Shown here in pieces: positions 42,301 to 50,396 of a stretch of 64,000 nt of DNA. Source of the stretch: JAYVJH01 sp043777595 (GTDB taxonomy: Bacteria; Bacteroidota; Bacteroidia; Cytophagales; Spirosomataceae). How positions within the stretch are numbered: the first letter of the stretch is position 1; each line of letters begins with the position of its first letter. The notes beneath the pieces are model-generated. The model saw only the letters and a list, made by a program, of their open reading frames with translations. It did not search any database and had not been told where the DNA came from. The position numbers and the translations under genes were made by a program. Location of the stretch: contig JAYWHT010000020.1 of assembly GCA_043777595.1 (NCBI GenBank), forward strand, positions 3,805 to 67,804, read 5' to 3'.

Positions 42301-43925
42301 GTATTATACACATACTGCTTACCCGAAAAGTCAAATACACCGTCTAAGTTTACCTTTAAGTTGGTATCTCTGATGGCAACCTGTCCTTCAAAAAACTTAT
42401 TTTGTAAGTTACCTTTTACATAAATATCTCGGTATTGGTAGCCATTATAAACAAAGCGAGGTAGTCGAGTTTCTACATCAAACGAAGCATCTTTGACCGT
42501 AAACCCAGATCCTTTTATTTTACCTTTAAAGTCAATTAGTTTAAATGCAGGGTCTTCGATGAGTTTGCCTAAATCAAAATTACTGGCCTCAACGTCAGCG
42601 GTATAGGTAGGGATTTTTAGCGATAAGTTCATTTCTAAGTCGCCTTTTATGTTGCCTAATTTACTACTCTTAAAGTCTGATTTTGTGATTTTAAATTGGT
42701 CAATAGTACCATTGTATTTACCTAATAAATCGACATCGCCAAACTTTTCCATTAGTTCAACAAACGATTTTTCGGGATAATATCTATAAATGTCTGCGGC
42801 GGTTGTATGGGTATTGTTTAGGTCAAAATCCATTACCATTTTCTCGTAATTGATTACATCTTTAAAAGATAGATTGCCACGAATACGACTTTTTTGACCA
42901 AAAGCAATGTCAGTATTTAATAGTTTGAAGTCTTGAACCACACCCTCAAAGTTGCTCGTGTTTATTGTCCAAGTTTCTTTGAGTGTAGATAAATATTGTG
43001 CAAAAAAACCAAGGTCATCAGATTTCAAGACAGTGTTTTGTAGGTCGATTTTAAGTTTTACTTTGTTATTAAAATCATCAAAATCGTCATAACTTTTATA
43101 GTCAAACGACAAATAGTTTCGGACAACAGAATTACCGATTTTGGCATACAAGTTAGCCAATTCCATTTTGGTATCACAAACCATAAACCGTGTGTCCAAT
43201 TGCTTGACAGTCAGCTTGGTTTTTTTGTCAAACGCTCGCAAGTTCAATATATCGAGCGAAGTACTGTCGCCCAAAATTTTGAGATTAAAAACATCTGCAT
43301 TGATGGCTTTGAGCGCAAAGTGATTGTAGTCAAACTCTGGGGTTTTCAGGTAGCCTTCTCGCAGGTCGTCCCACAAAAACGTACCATCAATCAGTTTTAT
43401 TTGAGAAATAACAAAGGGAGCATTTGGTGTCGATTTTTGGTTGGGGTCGGGCGGGCCGATGAGTTCAAAAATCCTATCTATAAACTCATTTAGGTTTTGT
43501 TTACCTGTTTTTTTATTATTTACAATCCACACACTTGGCTGGTAGAGCGTAGCTTCATCAAGTTGTATGCCCCATGTATTTTTACTTTTTTTGACCAATC
43601 CCCAAAAGTCAAAATCAGTCTTGGTAGCCACCAGTGTCAAAAAATCGTGGTTGAGGTCCAGCCGTCCTACTTTTATCATGGGGCGGTAGTCTCGGTCTCT
43701 GATTGTAACGTTTTCGAGCGAAATGGCATCAAACCACTTGATATTGACCCTCCCAACGGTAGTCTGAAACAATAATTTGTCAGACAAATAGCGGGTAGCC
43801 TCTCTGGTAACTTTGGTCTGAACCGCAGGAAACTGCAAAGCAAACCACACCGACCCCAGCAACAGAAGCAGCGTAAAGGCGGTGAACCAGATAAAGTTGA
43901 GGGTATATCTAACTACTTTTTTCAT
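39327..43925 (-). CDS. tamB: Translocation and assembly module protein TamB
   Basis: 1532 residues. One N-terminal membrane helix (LNFIWFTAFTLLLLLGSVWF) is followed by very long beta-helical repeats (VNIKWFDAISLENVTIRD, then many INGxL/LDGxx strands) and the C-terminal TamB/DUF490 domain (DKLNITADLTSNRGTKIYIP, FMAKQVSSMLLFNQLNPE, RFSYRFLNDRFRI). It spans the periplasm and is thought to conduct phospholipids or outer-membrane proteins. The divergent tsaD neighbour is a common Bacteroidota arrangement, here with a small protease gene inserted between. Confidence 0.93.
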   Translation of the reverse strand: MKKVVRYTLNFIWFTAFTLLLLLGSVWFALQFPAVQTKVTREATRYLSDKLLFQTTVGRVNIKWFDAISLENVTIRDRDYRPMIKVGRLDLNHDFLTLVATKTDFDFWGLVKKSKNTWGIQLDEATLYQPSVWIVNNKKTGKQNLNEFIDRIFELIGPPDPNQKSTPNAPFVISQIKLIDGTFLWDDLREGYLKTPEFDYNHFALKAINADVFNLKILGDSTSLDILNLRAFDKKTKLTVKQLDTRFMVCDTKMELANLYAKIGNSVVRNYLSFDYKSYDDFDDFNNKVKLKIDLQNTVLKSDDLGFFAQYLSTLKETWTINTSNFEGVVQDFKLLNTDIAFGQKSRIRGNLSFKDVINYEKMVMDFDLNNTHTTAADIYRYYPEKSFVELMEKFGDVDLLGKYNGTIDQFKITKSDFKSSKLGNIKGDLEMNLSLKIPTYTADVEASNFDLGKLIEDPAFKLIDFKGKIKGSGFTVKDASFDVETRLPRFVYNGYQYRDIYVKGNLQNKFFEGQVAIRDTNLKVNLDGVFDFSGKQYVYNTRGKIERADLRALRLMTDSLVIQSDIDIDLVGNTADEMTGKARFYNSYTSLGKRNLIVDTLLLDSYFIDTQRHLNIVSEFLNFKSEGQFQPTKAIGDIVQLFTEYKRYFIENEGNRTAYYDNKRVSVPIKKYTIDYTVQFKKMDRLMAFLYPEGYVSAGATANGNFTIGNTSMFSFGGQFDTLKLNTNTFYYSDIDLNTSKFTNSTEVLASVIVNSQKQQFGTLAPTEKLFFEGAWEQDHINFMSNIRQQKSTNRGNLNGSLRFIGDQIQVQFDRSKLKLLDEDWALATDNLITVEGTRFSFSNVVLSNKKQSVALNGDVSMDSLQTLKLETHNVNLATLNPILKTNVSGTLNGVVSLRDLYKKGIYESNINIDQLTYNDFVLGNVLGKADWDGAENNLKIDGALANKNRDIVTIKGIYDPLHPDKALNLKASFNDTDLGVIEPFTRGFVSDLSGTVAGQVNIKGPLESPIMQGRLDVKRGKLTFDYLRAVFAFEDKILIESENIRVQKLRLTDPEGNVAMLNGGVFYDGFKSFWLNFDAEMKNFKVLNTTSRDNELFYGSAFATGKFGISGPIDKLNITADLTSNRGTKIYIPLNASSEVASEDFVQFVSAQVKADSALLLSKNDTRPVETQGMKMNFRLNVTPDAECVINLGGDAARAAGKGTIDFKYDTKGDFTMAGDYFIDRGEYTFTLQGFINKKFKIQPQSRITWTGDPFGATLDMKASYSQNTSLSPILPAGASIRDEVKNRRYPVEVTLLATGQILAPVIGYDIKFKEYPSEFQPYMQPVEANLKRDDQFMAKQVSSMLLFNQLNPESADFLTQSVGSGFTNSVSELVANQISKWGSSLDENFEVGVTGLDFTKIYAGGQSGAIWNDLQLRFSYRFLNDRFRITRDGRLSYGQNQADATATNLLSDWTLEYWLTSDGSQKFKMYSRNNTQNQFALSNAAVSYGASFTFSRSFNNFRIFGPKITQNEPEPKTDSGRLTTLRIEK

Positions 43926-43928
43926 TGA

Positions 43929-44348
43929 CTATTTCATAGACATTTGTGCAATATTGGGGTGTTCGGGATTGACTATGAGCATTTGTTTAGCTGGGTGAAT
44001 CAGTACGTCCATAAGTTCCATTGGTACGGCACCGAGTAGTACTTCTGCATTGCCTGGCAATACAAAAGCCTCCGTCAAGCATCTACGATTTTGAAAACGC
44101 ACTTCGATTGGCCCCACTACTTCTAATTTTATGATAGAATCGTCGGCTGATTTTGCTGTTCGATATTCTAAAACCGATAAATCTAATTGCGATTTTATTG
44201 TTTCGTTGATAGCCAGCATGATTGCGCCACTGTCCACCATTGCAATAACATTGAGACGTTTGACTTGTGAGTCAGTCATTAGTTTTTTTCGTTCAAACGT
44301 TAAGTCGTTGGCATTGATAAGTTCTATATCGGCATATACCAAACCCAT
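43929..44348 (-). CDS. Retropepsin-like (clan AA) aspartic protease
   Basis: 139 residues. A single clan AA domain with the active-site VIAMVDSGAIMLAIN, the flap region KLEVVGPIEVRFQN and the second hydrophobic glycine motif EVLLGAVPMELMDVLI. Such single-domain proteins dimerise to form the two-Asp active site. There is no signal peptide, so it is cytoplasmic. It ends 4 bases before tamB and is probably cotranscribed with it. Confidence 0.82.
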   Translation of the reverse strand: MGLVYADIELINANDLTFERKKLMTDSQVKRLNVIAMVDSGAIMLAINETIKSQLDLSVLEYRTAKSADDSIIKLEVVGPIEVRFQNRRCLTEAFVLPGNAEVLLGAVPMELMDVLIHPAKQMLIVNPEHPNIAQMSMK

Positions 44349-44416
44349 TTTTTTGAGATATTAAAATTAAAAAATAGTACTTTTACAAAATATAGCGTAA
44401 GTCATAACACATACAA

Positions 44417-45415
44417 ATGAATATCCTTGCCATAGAATCGTCGTGTGATGAAACCTCGGCGGCTGTTATCTCAAACGGCCAAATTCGGTCTAATATTGTA
44501 ACCACCCAGCTCATTCACGAAAAGTACGGTGGTGTTGTGCCTGAGTTGGCCTCACGGGCGCACCAGCAGCACATTGTGGGCGTGGTCCAAAAGGCACTTG
44601 CCAATGCAAAAGTAACTAAAAATGAGCTAAATGCAATCGCTTTTACCCGTGGGCCGGGTTTACTGGGTGCTTTGTTGGTTGGGGCTTCGTTTGCCAAAGC
44701 ACTGGCACTGGGGTTGGGAGTTCCGCTGATAGACGTAAACCACATGCAGGCACACGTATTGGCGCATTTTATTGACGAACCACGGCCTGCTTTTCCGTTT
44801 TTGTGCCTCACTGTGAGCGGTGGCCATACGCAGATTGTACTGGTAAGAAGCCCACTTGATATGCACGTCATAGGCACAACCCAAGACGATGCCGTGGGTG
44901 AGGCATTTGACAAAACCGCCAAACTACTCGGGCTACCTTATCCTGGTGGCCCGCTTATAGACAAATATGCCAAACTCGGCAACCCCCATGCTTTTGTATT
45001 TCCGATGGGAGAGATGCCCGACTTGAATTTTTCATTTAGTGGTGTCAAGACCTCTATCTTATATTTTTTACAAAAAGAAACTAAAAACAACCCTGACTTT
45101 ATTGCTCAAAACTTACACAATATTTGTGCCAGCGTGCAGCACACATTAGTTAGTATTTTATTGAAAAAACTAAAAAAAGCAGCCAAACAAACAGGTATCA
45201 GCCAAATGGCTATTGCGGGGGGAGTGTCGGCCAACTCGGGCTTGCGTGCAATGCTAACAAAAATGGGTGAAGCTGAGGGTTGGCAGGTATTTATCCCTGA
45301 TTTTGAATACTGTACCGACAATGCCGCCATGATTGCTATGGCCGCCCACTACAAGTACCTCAATGCCGACTTTGCGCCACAAACCGTTAGCCCCATGCCC
45401 AGAATGGCTATGTAA
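44417..45415 (+). CDS. tsaD: tRNA N6-threonylcarbamoyladenosine synthase subunit TsaD
   Basis: 332 residues of the ASKHA fold. MNILAIESSCDETSAAV (ATP phosphate loop), PGLLGALLVGASFAKALAL, the metal-binding HMQAHVLAHF, TVSGGHTQIVLV and CTDNAAMIAMA are all present. It transfers the threonylcarbamoyl group to A37 of ANN-decoding tRNAs together with TsaB and TsaE, which are not in the window. It is transcribed divergently from the protease-tamB-M23 cluster. Confidence 0.96.
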   Translation: MNILAIESSCDETSAAVISNGQIRSNIVTTQLIHEKYGGVVPELASRAHQQHIVGVVQKALANAKVTKNELNAIAFTRGPGLLGALLVGASFAKALALGLGVPLIDVNHMQAHVLAHFIDEPRPAFPFLCLTVSGGHTQIVLVRSPLDMHVIGTTQDDAVGEAFDKTAKLLGLPYPGGPLIDKYAKLGNPHAFVFPMGEMPDLNFSFSGVKTSILYFLQKETKNNPDFIAQNLHNICASVQHTLVSILLKKLKKAAKQTGISQMAIAGGVSANSGLRAMLTKMGEAEGWQVFIPDFEYCTDNAAMIAMAAHYKYLNADFAPQTVSPMPRMAM

Positions 45416-45466
45416 AAAGAAACACACGGCTCTTCGTTGATTTATACGGAAAATTTATTTTGTTGT

Positions 45467-45499
45467 ATGGAAGTCTTCGCTCAAAGCGAAGACTTCCAT
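45467..45499. terminator. Bidirectional hairpin of the AAGYCTTCGCT family (copy 3)
   Basis: ATGGAAGTCTTCGCT, loop CAA, AGCGAAGACTTCCAT: a perfect 15-bp stem between the convergent tsaD and ThuA genes, where it can serve both as terminator. Stem sequence is shared with copies at 6584 and 35121. Confidence 0.75.
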
Positions 45500-45535
45500 T
45501 TGCTCTTGCACAAATAGTAGAAGAACCAAACATAT

Positions 45536-46402
45536 TTACTTTACAATGCCACGATAGGGTACGTTTATATCAATTTTTCCTTTCCATTTTTTAGGTACTT
45601 TTTTGCCCAGCAGCCAATGAATGGCATTGACATTGAGCCGCTGAAACGACTCTATGGCAAAGTCTTCGGGGTGGCCGAGAGTAGTAAAAAACACCTTGGC
45701 GTTGGCTCTGTTTGTCCAAGTCCATGCCACAGGATTGCCGATAGCCGCTTTGTCGGGGTTTATAGATGTACCCATCAATAGCTGTATGGCATCTTTGGGT
45801 GGGTAGTCGGGCTGTACTCTATATAACCACGATGGCGCATGAAACGCCTCAACGCCAGTCAGAATGGTATTTTTGGCCGCATCTTCTATTACCGATACAT
45901 CGGTTGTGCTTTTGTGTCCGTAATGTGTGTGGCCAGATTTGCCCCAGCCCGGTGGCGAGCCAAAAGCCCGTTCACCAAAAGCGTTCCAAGCCTCTGACTG
46001 ATGGCCTTTGGGAAACATAAAGGCATGAGTAGAAGTACGATAACCCATGATGGGCTTACCCGAATTGAGGTATTGGTCGATGTATTCTAATTGGTCAGGG
46101 GGAAGTTGTCGCCATCTCAAAAAAAACACGGCTAAGTCGGCTTCTTTTAAGACTTCTAAGCCTGGAATATCTTTTTCGGCATTTTGGTTAGGAAACGATT
46201 TGATGATTTGAGTACGGAAGCCGTAGTTTTTTTCTAATTCTGCCGCCAACAAGGGAAGCGTTTGCTCGCCGCTATACTCGTGGTCGCCACAGACAAAAAC
46301 AATGAGAGGTTTGTCTTTTTTTGATTGACCGACACCCAAAATTGGAACTAAGAGTACCAAAGCACTAATTAGTTTTTTGAAGATATATTTTAAAGACAAC
46401 AT
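45536..46402 (-). CDS. Exported ThuA-domain protein
   Basis: 288 residues. Signal peptide (LISALVLLVPILGVGQS), then a ThuA-like class I glutamine-amidotransferase fold: IVFVCGDHEYSGEQTLP, LKEADLAVFFLRWRQLP, then SGKPIMGYRTSTHAF and the C-terminal KVFFTTLGHPEDF. ThuA proteins take part in sugar (trehalose-type) utilisation, mechanism unclear. Near to it, divergently, stand a sugar isomerase and an enolase-superfamily enzyme, consistent with a sugar or sugar-acid pathway. Confidence 0.83.
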   Translation of the reverse strand: MLSLKYIFKKLISALVLLVPILGVGQSKKDKPLIVFVCGDHEYSGEQTLPLLAAELEKNYGFRTQIIKSFPNQNAEKDIPGLEVLKEADLAVFFLRWRQLPPDQLEYIDQYLNSGKPIMGYRTSTHAFMFPKGHQSEAWNAFGERAFGSPPGWGKSGHTHYGHKSTTDVSVIEDAAKNTILTGVEAFHAPSWLYRVQPDYPPKDAIQLLMGTSINPDKAAIGNPVAWTWTNRANAKVFFTTLGHPEDFAIESFQRLNVNAIHWLLGKKVPKKWKGKIDINVPYRGIVK

Positions 46403-46570
46403 AACAGCGTATGATTTGGTGATGTTACCAAAAGTACCCGAACACTATATTATACTAAATGCTGGCCACTGTGTGGGTAAAAATCGGAGGGTTTAGGCTT
46501 TGATTGGTCAGATTATTGTTTTTAATATTAACAAAAATACCAGCGACTTAAACCAAACATTTTTTTATAG

Positions 46571-47455
46571 ATGGAACTTTCGATACACAACTGGATGCGT
46601 GCCGAGCCTATTGAGCAGACCATAGAACGTATAGCGGCCTTGGGTTATAATAAAATTGAGATTCAGGGTTCGCCTGAGCTTTATGATACCAAAAAAGTAA
46701 AAAAACTACTTGACGATGCAGGTATAGGTTGCTGGGGGGCGGTAACGCTGATGCTCGAAGACCGTAATTTATTGGCCAAAGACAAAACTCAACGAGCGAA
46801 GTCGGTGCAATACGTCAAAGATGTGATAACGATGGTGCGAGAATTGGACGGGCAAATGGTATCGGTAGTGCCTGCTACGGTCGGCAAGATTGTTGCAGAT
46901 GGTCGTCCCGATGAAGAATGGGATTGGGCTGTGGAGGGTATGCAAGAAATCTATGCTTATGCCGAAAACGTTGGTGTTTTGATTGGAATTGAGCCTATCA
47001 ATCGTTTTGAAACTTACTTTATCAATCGTGGCGACCAAGCTCTTGCATTGGCACAGGCCACAGGCCCCAACTGCGGCGTATGCTTAGATACGTTCCACAT
47101 GAACATCGAAGAGACCGATATCTTTGCGGCCATCAGAAGAGCCAAAGGCCGTTTGGTGGGCTTTCATGTGGCCGACAACAACCGCATGGCACCGGGTATG
47201 GGAACACTCAACTGGCCAAAAATAGTTGAAACACTCAAAGAAATTGGTTACGACAAAGTACTTTCGGTAGAATTTTGTTCGCCTTTGGACCGTACCCCTG
47301 CCAATCCTTACCCCAACTCAATCGAAACCAATCCCGAAGGACTTAGTGCCGAACAAAAGAAGTTTCTGGAAGACCACGGCAGTTCGGCAGTTACCGAAAC
47401 TTTTTATACTATGCTCACTCAAAAATCTATCGAAACATTGAGGCCGCTTTTATAA
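46571..47455 (+). CDS. Sugar phosphate isomerase/epimerase-like TIM-barrel protein
   Basis: 294 residues of the xylose-isomerase-like/AP endonuclease 2 family. Metal ligands can be seen in GIEPINRFETYF (Glu), CLDTFHMNIEE (Asp and His), LVGFHVADNNRMAPG (His) and VLSVEFCSPL (Glu), the pattern of ketose 3-epimerases of the tagatose/psicose type. There is no signal peptide. The enolase-superfamily gene follows after 52 bases, so the two enzymes probably act in one sugar pathway. Confidence 0.85.
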   Translation: MELSIHNWMRAEPIEQTIERIAALGYNKIEIQGSPELYDTKKVKKLLDDAGIGCWGAVTLMLEDRNLLAKDKTQRAKSVQYVKDVITMVRELDGQMVSVVPATVGKIVADGRPDEEWDWAVEGMQEIYAYAENVGVLIGIEPINRFETYFINRGDQALALAQATGPNCGVCLDTFHMNIEETDIFAAIRRAKGRLVGFHVADNNRMAPGMGTLNWPKIVETLKEIGYDKVLSVEFCSPLDRTPANPYPNSIETNPEGLSAEQKKFLEDHGSSAVTETFYTMLTQKSIETLRPLL

Positions 47456-47507
47456 ACACTAATACAAGACCGAATAGATTTCTGATTTTTGTCATAATTA
47501 TTGCACC

Positions 47508-48671
47508 ATGAAAATAACAAACGTAGAAGCCTATTGGCTGCGTTGCCCTATTGAACCCGCTAAACAACACCGCTCAGACTACGGCCTACTTACAGACTTT
47601 GACATGACGCTGGTTGTCGTTACGACCGACAATGGCCTACAAGGTTTTGGAGAAGCCAAAGCAGCCGTAGGCTCATCGGGTAGTTGTGCTTCGATTGTGA
47701 GTTGTATCGAAAACGAGATAAAACCCTTACTGATTGGACAAGATGCTCGCCAAATTTCGAGAATCTGGGAAAATATTTACAATGGCACACGAGACCACTA
47801 TGCGCTTTCGAGAGGGCGAAAGTTTCCAATATTAGGGCGGCGTGGGCTGACTATTTCGGCTCTGAGCGGCATTGATACTGCCCTTTGGGACTTAAAAGGT
47901 AAAGCCTTGGGCGTGCCTGTCGTAGAGCTATTGGGTGGGGCTTGCCGAGGCAGTATGGAGTGTTACGCAAGTGGTGGCTGGGCTAATGCCGACAATATTG
48001 GTGAGCAGCTAAACGGCTATATCGAAAAAGGATTTAAGGGTGTAAAAATGAGAGTGGGTGTCATGGACTTAACTGTGCACGAGAGCATCAAAAGAGTCAG
48101 AAATGCCCGTGAAGCCATTGGCGACAGTATAAAACTCATGACTGATGCCCATGGAACGATGAGCGTACCCGAAGCCAAAAAGTTTTGTCGTGGTGTCGAA
48201 GACTGTGATTTATATTGGTTTGAAGAACCCATCAGCCCCGACAACCGCCACGGTACGGCCGAGGTACGAGCCAGTACGAGCATACCAATAGCCGCAGGCG
48301 AAAGCGAATATACAGCCTTTGATGTGCGAGACTTGATAGCAATTCGTGCTTTGGACATCATACAACCCGACTCAGCTATCATTGGCGGCATTAGCGAGTC
48401 GATGCGGGTGGCAGCCTTGGCACATACCTACCAACTTGAGCTTGCTCCACATTGTTGGGGGTCAGCGTTTTCGTTTATGGCAGGGGTGAGCGTGGCTTTT
48501 GCTTCACCTTCGGCAGTAGTGATAGAGTTTTCGTTGGGCGGCAACCCGATGATGTACGACTTAGTGAATGAAAAAATAGAAGTACAAAATGGCCAGATTA
48601 TTGCCCCGACAGCAGCAGGCTTGGGACTAACACCCAACTGGGATTTTGTAAAAGAATTTAAACAAGCATGA
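47508..48671 (+). CDS. Mandelate racemase/muconate lactonising family (enolase superfamily) enzyme
   Basis: 387 residues. The N-terminal capping domain (MKITNVEAYWLRCPIEPAKQ) precedes a TIM barrel with the catalytic K-x-K/R-type motif GFKGVKMRVG, metal ligands in LMTDAHGT (Asp), YWFEEPISPDN (Glu) and AAGESEYTAF (Glu), and a terminal His in LAPHCWGSAF. These residues suit an acid-sugar dehydratase or a racemase. The exact substrate cannot be read from sequence. It is cotranscribed with the isomerase gene upstream. Confidence 0.88.
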   Translation: MKITNVEAYWLRCPIEPAKQHRSDYGLLTDFDMTLVVVTTDNGLQGFGEAKAAVGSSGSCASIVSCIENEIKPLLIGQDARQISRIWENIYNGTRDHYALSRGRKFPILGRRGLTISALSGIDTALWDLKGKALGVPVVELLGGACRGSMECYASGGWANADNIGEQLNGYIEKGFKGVKMRVGVMDLTVHESIKRVRNAREAIGDSIKLMTDAHGTMSVPEAKKFCRGVEDCDLYWFEEPISPDNRHGTAEVRASTSIPIAAGESEYTAFDVRDLIAIRALDIIQPDSAIIGGISESMRVAALAHTYQLELAPHCWGSAFSFMAGVSVAFASPSAVVIEFSLGGNPMMYDLVNEKIEVQNGQIIAPTAAGLGLTPNWDFVKEFKQA

Positions 48672-48737
48672 ATGGTTAGTGAACAGTGAAAAACGAAACT
48701 CGATACACTACCCCAAAAACTAACAACGCTTGTCTGA

Positions 48738-50132
48738 CTATCTCCATTTGAGATTGTTGATATTTTTGGCTACTTTTTGGCCTTCTGCCAGCCCCACATT
48801 ATTGTCTTGCATGGTATGAATACCCCCCAAAAAGCGAGATAGCGACGACTCTGCGGCAGCCTCTGCAAACGATTTGTAGGTACGAGCCTTGAAATCTACA
48901 TTACGTTTGGTGTCTTTTACACGGCCAACGTGAGAGTCGTCGGTAAAAGCAAAGTTGTTACCAAACACAACCTCCAAAACACCCGCAGTGGCTGCCGACT
49001 GGCTGGCATGGCCCGAGATATAACCCGGGAATGGTGGTGCTGGCCAAAATGGTATCCAGTTGGGGTCGATGGCTCTACGCACAAAGGTGTATGGCCGCTC
49101 GTTGTTGAAGGTATATTTGCATTTCCAGCACATAATAAATCCGTCGTTTACTGCTATGCCAGTGCGAGCGAAGGCTTCAACAGCTTTATCGAGCTTGACC
49201 ATGGACGACTTAACGGCGATTTTGGCTAAATTATACGAGTGGCCTGGTGGTGTAAATGTTTCACTGGGGTCGTCGGCCCACCAAACGGCTATTTCTTTTT
49301 CGGCTTGGGTCAGACTTTTGTTTTTGACATAAACGGCATTGTATTCTTTAAAATATGTTGAAGTTTGGTTAGTTGATACTACCAATGGCACTGGTGCTGG
49401 CAATATACCGTTTAGTGCTACCATCGTTCGGTTACGACCCCAGTAGGGCTGCATCGGTGTTTTTCTACCGTTTTCGGTGGGTTGCCATGCACCTTGAAAA
49501 ATGGGTACTTGGTAGTCGGCTGGGAAGTTGCGTAAATATCCTTGGTGGCCGCCATCGGTCATCGACCATTCAAAAATCGCTTTGGCCACAGACTCGCCAT
49601 AAGCCTCAGAGTCTTTTACAATCATTTCGCTGGTTTCTTTTACATAGCCTGCTCTCAATGCCATTTTGAGCGAATCGACAGTTTTTTTGGAAGCATCTGG
49701 TGCATTTGCCCAAATATTGACAGCAATGTAGGCGGCGGCAGCGTTGGCTGATGCGCCCCAATGGTAGGTTTTGCTCGAATCTATTTTTGGCAATGTTCTC
49801 AGTCCATTCAGTTGTCCAGCCAGCGACTTATTTGTTTTTAGGCCAGGCACTACTGCTTCATAAATAGTAAGGCCAGCATAGCCCAATGCCCGAGCGGCAA
49901 CGGGTGGCGAAAAACCAGTACTTTTTCTGATTAACAGCAAGTCCATATCTGCCCACTTGGTAGCTACTTCGGCACTTAGGGTACTTGCCGACGGCGACTT
50001 GTCCATTTGGACTGGTGCAATCATGGTATCATCGTTGGTTTTGCAACTGTAAACTGTCAATATAGCCAAGCAACTTACCAATCGGGCTACTTTTTTGGCT
50101 GTACTTTGTCTGTTTGAGACTATACTATTCAT
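48738..50132 (-). CDS. Vanadium-dependent haloperoxidase/PAP2-family lipoprotein
   Basis: 464 residues from the ATG at 50132, which gives a lipoprotein signal with lipobox LTVYSC; an ATG at 50183 would add 17 residues in front. The vanadate/phosphate pocket is complete: KCKYTFNNERP (Lys, Arg), PFPGYISGHASQSAA (Ser-Gly-His) and SRFLGGIHTMQDN (Arg, His). Such Bacteroidota proteins are annotated as vanadium haloperoxidases or as acid phosphatases of the same fold; which reaction occurs cannot be told. It is convergent with the enolase-superfamily gene. Confidence 0.85.
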   Translation of the reverse strand: MNSIVSNRQSTAKKVARLVSCLAILTVYSCKTNDDTMIAPVQMDKSPSASTLSAEVATKWADMDLLLIRKSTGFSPPVAARALGYAGLTIYEAVVPGLKTNKSLAGQLNGLRTLPKIDSSKTYHWGASANAAAAYIAVNIWANAPDASKKTVDSLKMALRAGYVKETSEMIVKDSEAYGESVAKAIFEWSMTDGGHQGYLRNFPADYQVPIFQGAWQPTENGRKTPMQPYWGRNRTMVALNGILPAPVPLVVSTNQTSTYFKEYNAVYVKNKSLTQAEKEIAVWWADDPSETFTPPGHSYNLAKIAVKSSMVKLDKAVEAFARTGIAVNDGFIMCWKCKYTFNNERPYTFVRRAIDPNWIPFWPAPPFPGYISGHASQSAATAGVLEVVFGNNFAFTDDSHVGRVKDTKRNVDFKARTYKSFAEAAAESSLSRFLGGIHTMQDNNVGLAEGQKVAKNINNLKWR

Positions 50133-50240
50133 TTTATTGGATATTTTTTTTGATGTAAACAAGCATAAAATAGCAAGAATCATGCCATTTTATTTTTCCT
50201 AACGTCAAAAACTATGCCATTTTTGTGATATTGTTGATTT

Positions 50241-50292
50241 GATGTTTACTAATAATCAAAAATTATACGTTTTTTGATTATCAGTGAACATC
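50241..50292. terminator. Long inverted repeat between decarboxylase and haloperoxidase genes
   Basis: Left arm GATGTTTACTAATAATCAAA (plus AA), 8-base spacer, right arm 50271-50292, matching at 20 of 22 positions. It lies after the decarboxylase stop and before the haloperoxidase start, both read leftward, so it could end the former transcript or act as an operator for the latter. Confidence 0.55.
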
Positions 50293-50396
50293 TGAATAGA
50301 TTAAAAACTGTTTCTAATAAATTTCAATATGCTCATTTTCAATTAATTATACTTATTTTTATTTGCTTCATTATTCATAACATACAAACACATCGC

